From positions 1-8,455 of the forward strand of contig JAFMQP010000156.1 in the NCBI GenBank assembly GCA_017354575.1: DNA of 8,455 nucleotides. Direction: 5' to 3'. The notes beneath the pieces were generated by a model that did no database searches, was not told where the DNA came from, and saw nothing but the letters and a program-made list of their open reading frames with translations. How positions within the stretch are numbered: the stretch's first letter is position 1; each line of letters opens with the position of its first letter. Both the position numbers and the translations under genes were made by a program. The stretch is from Acidothermales bacterium. Lineage in GTDB: Bacteria; Actinomycetota; Actinomycetes; Streptosporangiales; WHST01. Positions 5,544-8,455 of this stretch are shown here, piece by piece.

Positions 5544-7163
5544 GTGACGACTGACACGCCGCTGCGCCGGCTGGGACCGTACGAGCTACGGTCGCAGATC
5601 GGCGAGGGCGGCATGGGCGTCGTCTACAGGTCCGTCGGCGCCGGCGGGAAGCCGGTGGCCGTGAAGGTGCTGCGGCCCGACGTCGCGATCGACGGTGAGA
5701 GCCGCGACCGGTTCGCGCGCGAGGTGCGGGCCATGCGGCGGATCCGCGGGCCGTTCGTCGCCGAGGTGGTCGACGCTGACCTCACCGGCGAGACACCCTA
5801 CGTCGTCACCAGGTACGTGAACGGGCCGCCGCTGTCCGAGGTGGTCGAGAAGGGCGGACCGCTCGGCGACCGCGCGCTCGTCCGGCTCGGCCGCGGCCTC
5901 ACCGACGCGCTCGCCGCCATCCACGGCGCCGGCGTCATCCACCGTGACCTCAAGCCCGCGAACGTGCTCATGGTCGACGGCCAGCCGGTGGTCATCGACT
6001 TCGGCATCGCCCACGTCGTGGACGAGAGCAGGCTCACCAGGACCGGCCTGGTCATCGGCACGCCCGGCTACCTCGCACCCGAGGTGATCGAGGGCCGACC
6101 CGCCACGCGGTCGTCGGACGTGCACTCGCTTGGCGCGACGCTCGCTTTCGCCGCCACCGGCCGGCCGCCGTTCGGCAGGGGCGCGCTGGACGGCGTCGTC
6201 GCCAGGGTCGTCTCCGGCAAGGCCGACCTCGAGGGCTGCCCGGACCGCCTCGAGATGATCCTGCGCCTGGCGATGCACCGTGACCCGCGGCGCCGTCCGA
6301 CGCCGATGGAGCTCGGCTCGCTGGTCGCGCGGGGTGTCGGCAGTCGGCCGCGACCGGCCCGCGGAGGCCGGCCGAGCGTGCTGATGCCGGCCGTGCTGCC
6401 GACGCCGCGCGCCGTCTCGGCCCGTCCGATCGGCGTGCAACGCGCACGCGAGGCGGTCCCCAGGGCGCGGGCCATGCAGCCGCTACCCGCCAGGCGGCCG
6501 GAACCGCCGCTGCCGGAGCGGGAACGCGAGCCACGGCGCGCGGAGGCGCCCCGCCTCCAGCCCCTGCCCCTGTTCAGCGTGCTGCTCCTCGCGCTGACGA
6601 TGGCGGTGGGTGCCGTCGCCCCGTTCGTCGCGCTGCTCTGCCTCGGGCTGGCGATCGGCGTGCTCCGTACCGTCGACCGGCAGGGCCTGTTCCTGCGCGA
6701 GCGCCGGGAGCGGCGCGGCCGCAGCCCGTCCGACGGCATCGTGGCGGTCACGGCGCTGCCGTGGCACCTCGCCAGGTCCGGGCTTTTCACCCTGTTGACG
6801 TTGCCGCTCGCGGCGGCAGGCGCGGCGGCGGTCGTCATCCTGCTGGCGTTGTTCGCGCCGCCCGGCATGCACGTCACCAGCCCGCACGTGCTCGGCGCGC
6901 TCGGTCTTGGCGTGACCGCGATGTTCGCGTGGTGGGGCATCGAGGGGGACGGGCTGCGCGCGGGCACGCACCGCGCGCTGGCGCGGGTGGCCTCGCCTGG
7001 ACCGGTCGCGCTCATCGTCGGCCTCGTCCTCGCCGTCGCGGTGGTCGCGTTCCTCGTCCAGGCGTTCGGCGCACCCGTGCACTGGTGGCCGCTCGAGGGC
7101 ACTAGCCTCCGGCACCTGCCGCGGATCGTCGTCGGCTGGCTCCGCGACCACCGCTTCTTCTGA
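5544..7163 (+). CDS. Membrane Ser/Thr protein kinase with multi-pass C-terminal region
   Basis: A 539-residue Hanks-type kinase with a complete set of motifs: glycine loop GEGGMG at 20-25, ATP-binding lysine in VAVK (K41), C-helix Glu60, catalytic loop HRDLKPAN at 133-140 (D135), DFG at 152-154, and GTPGYLAPE at 172-180. Threonines 165, 167 and 173 in the activation loop are candidate autophosphorylation sites. The catalytic domain (about 10-265) should be active and cytoplasmic. Residues about 266-340 are an Arg/Pro-rich linker. Hydrophobic segments at about 343-376 (long enough for two helices), 413-438, 447-466 and 486-508 suggest four to five membrane passes. No PASTA, beta-propeller or other extracellular sensor is visible, unlike common single-pass bacterial kinases. 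The start GTG at 5544 fits the kinase N-terminus (LGPYELRSQIG) and a -10 hexamer six bases upstream. Its targets and signal are unknown. The gene ends 5 nt from the convergent DoxX-family gene. Confidence 0.95.
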   Translation: MTTDTPLRRLGPYELRSQIGEGGMGVVYRSVGAGGKPVAVKVLRPDVAIDGESRDRFAREVRAMRRIRGPFVAEVVDADLTGETPYVVTRYVNGPPLSEVVEKGGPLGDRALVRLGRGLTDALAAIHGAGVIHRDLKPANVLMVDGQPVVIDFGIAHVVDESRLTRTGLVIGTPGYLAPEVIEGRPATRSSDVHSLGATLAFAATGRPPFGRGALDGVVARVVSGKADLEGCPDRLEMILRLAMHRDPRRRPTPMELGSLVARGVGSRPRPARGGRPSVLMPAVLPTPRAVSARPIGVQRAREAVPRARAMQPLPARRPEPPLPEREREPRRAEAPRLQPLPLFSVLLLALTMAVGAVAPFVALLCLGLAIGVLRTVDRQGLFLRERRERRGRSPSDGIVAVTALPWHLARSGLFTLLTLPLAAAGAAAVVILLALFAPPGMHVTSPHVLGALGLGVTAMFAWWGIEGDGLRAGTHRALARVASPGPVALIVGLVLAVAVVAFLVQAFGAPVHWWPLEGTSLRHLPRIVVGWLRDHRFF

Positions 7164-7168
7164 ACCGG

Positions 7169-7597
7169 CTAGGTCCAGGGGAGCACGCGTGTCGCGCGGT
7201 GAGGGAGCGACTCGCGGCCGCCGGTGTCGAGCGCGACGAACACCAGGCCGCCGATGATGGCCATGTTCTTGAGGAAGTGGATCCGGTGGTTCGCCCGCGT
7301 CTGCGGGTCCTCGTGCTCCCAGAACCGGTGGCCGGCGAGCGTCGTCGGCACCATGCTCGCCGCGAGCGCCAGCGCCGCCACGCGTGGGACCCGGCCGGTG
7401 ACGAGGGCCAGGCCCGCGCCCACCTTGACCGCGCCGTCGGCGAGGGTGATCGGTGACACGTACTGCTCGGGCACGCCCAACGGCACGAGCAAGGCCTTCG
7501 CCTTGCGCACGCGCGGCTCGGGATTGCGGAGGACGTCCGCGCCGCCGACGAGGAACGTCGACGCGAGCAGCGACCTGGCCAGCCTGCGAACGGGCAT
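7169..7597 (-). CDS. DoxX-family small membrane protein
   Basis: A 142-residue integral membrane protein. The C-terminal block has the pattern common in actinobacterial DoxX-family proteins: HRFWEHEDPQTRANH (90-104) followed by FLKNMAIIGGLVFVALD (108-124). Hydrophobic helices are suggested near residues 7-22, 48-67, 72-88 and 109-124, making four passes. Family functions are poorly defined; some members have been linked to redox or thiol stress, which I cannot confirm here. The ATG at 7595-7597 is chosen because GAGGAG (7604-7609) lies six bases upstream; an ATG at 7603 abuts that site and a GTG at 7618 lies upstream of it. It is a single-gene unit, divergent from the secreted coiled-coil gene and tail to tail with the kinase. 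A weak TATTTC-like -10 on the minus strand lies near 7626-7631. Confidence 0.85.
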   Translation of the reverse strand: MPVRRLARSLLASTFLVGGADVLRNPEPRVRKAKALLVPLGVPEQYVSPITLADGAVKVGAGLALVTGRVPRVAALALAASMVPTTLAGHRFWEHEDPQTRANHRIHFLKNMAIIGGLVFVALDTGGRESLPHRATRVLPWT

Positions 7598-7705
7598 GAT
7601 CATCTCCTCGTAAGACACCGCGCCGGAAATACCGGGACCAGGCGTGAGTCTGTCATAACCTGGCGCCAGCCTCTCCTTCCCCGAGCCATTCTGGAGGCGA
7701 TAGCG
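7598..7705. promoter_or_regulatory. Divergent intergenic region with plus-strand promoter and palindrome
   Basis: This 108-base gap serves both flanking genes. On the plus strand TAACCT (7656-7661) fits TANNNT and would give a leader of about 38 bases before the GTG at 7706, with GGAGG (7693-7697) as a strong ribosome site at 8-nt spacing. The perfect 10-bp palindrome CTGGCGCCAG (7660-7669) overlaps the end of the hexamer and the expected transcription start; it could bind a regulator. On the minus strand TGACAG (about 7650-7655) and TATTTC are 18 bases apart and could drive the DoxX-family gene. All promoter calls are pattern matches only. Confidence 0.4.
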
Positions 7706-8455
7706 GTGTGCCGTGCCCTCGTGCGGCGCACGGCGGTGTGGGCGTGCGCCCTACTGCTGCCGGCGTCCATCCTGGTCATCCTCCCCACGACGGCCCATGC
7801 CGCGCAGACGCCGGGCCAGCGCGCGAAGCAGCTGAAGGACGACCTGCGCGCCCTCGACAAGGCGCAGACGTCGCTGCGGTCACAGGCGGACGCCGCCCGC
7901 ACCGCGCTCGTCGTCGGCACCGCGAGGTGGCGGCAGGCGGAGCAGAAGCTCACCGCCGCGAAGACCGAGGCACGGATGAAGAACGCGCAGTCGGCGCAGG
8001 CCGAGTCGCTCGTGGAGGACGCCCGCAAGCAGGTCGCGGGTTTCGCGGCGGGCGCGTACGAGAACCCGGTCAACCCGATGATCGCCTTCAGCACGGGCCT
8101 CGGCTCGCCCGACCCGCTCGCCCAGGCGCGCGGGCTCGCCGACCTCGACCAGGCAGGTGACCAGGAGTCCGGACAGCTGAGCCGTCTCGCGGCCGCGAAG
8201 ACGGCGTCGGACTTCTTCGCCCGGCAGGCGCGGACGGCCGAGCACAACGCGGCGAAGCTGGCGGCGGCGCTGCAGGCGCGGACCGTCGCGCTCCGCGCGG
8301 AGGCGAAGAAGAGCACCGACGAGCTGAGCAAGGCGGTCGCGAAGGTGAACGCGATGCAGGCGCGGATCGACAAGCTGGAGGCGGCCGAACGCGCCCGGCT
8401 CGCGAGGCTCGCGGCGCAGCGCCGGGCCGCGCTCGCCGCTCGCGCCGCCGCCGCG
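7706..8455 (+). CDS. Secreted coiled-coil protein, probable cell-wall hydrolase or its regulator (N-terminal part)
   Basis: The frame stays open from GTG 7706 to the window end, giving 250 residues without a stop. Residues 1-32 are a signal peptide: Arg-rich start, hydrophobic core about 11-27 and cleavage site AHA before AQ; no lipobox cysteine is placed for a lipoprotein. Residues about 36-115 and 155-250 are rich in Ala, Glu, Gln, Lys, Arg and Leu and should form two long helices or coiled coils. Between them lies a loop with AYENPVNPMIAFSTG (117-131) and SPDPLAQARGLADLDQA (134-150). This helix-loop-helix layout resembles the N-terminal part of actinobacterial NlpC/P60 peptidoglycan hydrolases and PcsB/EnvC-type proteins, where the coiled coil controls a C-terminal enzymatic domain. 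That domain, if present, lies beyond the window. GGAGG eight bases upstream supports the start. A role in wall remodelling is inference. Confidence 0.8.
   Translation, partial: MCRALVRRTAVWACALLLPASILVILPTTAHAAQTPGQRAKQLKDDLRALDKAQTSLRSQADAARTALVVGTARWRQAEQKLTAAKTEARMKNAQSAQAESLVEDARKQVAGFAAGAYENPVNPMIAFSTGLGSPDPLAQARGLADLDQAGDQESGQLSRLAAAKTASDFFARQARTAEHNAAKLAAALQARTVALRAEAKKSTDELSKAVAKVNAMQARIDKLEAAERARLARLAAQRRAALAARAAAA

Noticed and set aside
7164..7168. Terminator between the convergent kinase and DoxX-family genes
   Set aside because: Only 5 bases separate the stop codons and no stem with T-run is visible around them; termination must occur inside the opposing genes or by another mechanism.

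Overview
The window is a high-GC stretch with GTG/ATG starts, G+C-rich third codon positions, TANNNT-type -10 hexamers and actinobacterial-type protein families. It reads as chromosomal DNA of an actinomycete; the genus cannot be told. It is almost fully coding, with seven protein genes, two of them cut by the window ends. The longest gene-free gap is about 110 bases. I see no tRNA, rRNA, CRISPR array, insertion sequence or prophage gene.

Left block, minus strand (about 3898 down to 1): a DNA-repair cluster in the order HerA/FtsK-superfamily ATPase, sbcD, sbcC. sbcD follows the ATPase after only 8 nt, with its ribosome site overlapping the ATPase stop codon. sbcC begins 85 nt after sbcD and has its own leaderless-type start (-10 hexamer six bases before GTG) plus an inverted repeat over the -35 region. 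This recalls the archaeal herA-nurA-mre11-rad50 cluster, but no NurA nuclease is visible. The ATPase ends in an Ala/Pro/Ser-rich linker and the residues DDDIPF, the same last six residues as E. coli single-stranded-DNA-binding protein SSB. I consider this the most interesting observation here.

Central block, plus strand (3928-7163): an isocitrate lyase/PEP mutase superfamily protein, divergent from the ATPase with only 29 nt between start codons; a SpoU/TrmH-type RNA 2'-O-methyltransferase overlapping its end by 16 nt; and a Ser/Thr protein kinase whose C-terminal half is a multi-pass membrane region. The kinase also appears to start on a leaderless transcript.

Right block: a small DoxX-family membrane protein on the minus strand, tail to tail with the kinase (5 nt gap). 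After a 108-nt divergent promoter region comes a plus-strand secreted coiled-coil protein, cut by the window end, probably the N-terminal half of a cell-wall hydrolase or hydrolase regulator. The repair cluster looks like a functional unit; the remaining genes look like ordinary housekeeping, signalling and envelope genes without an evident common pathway.
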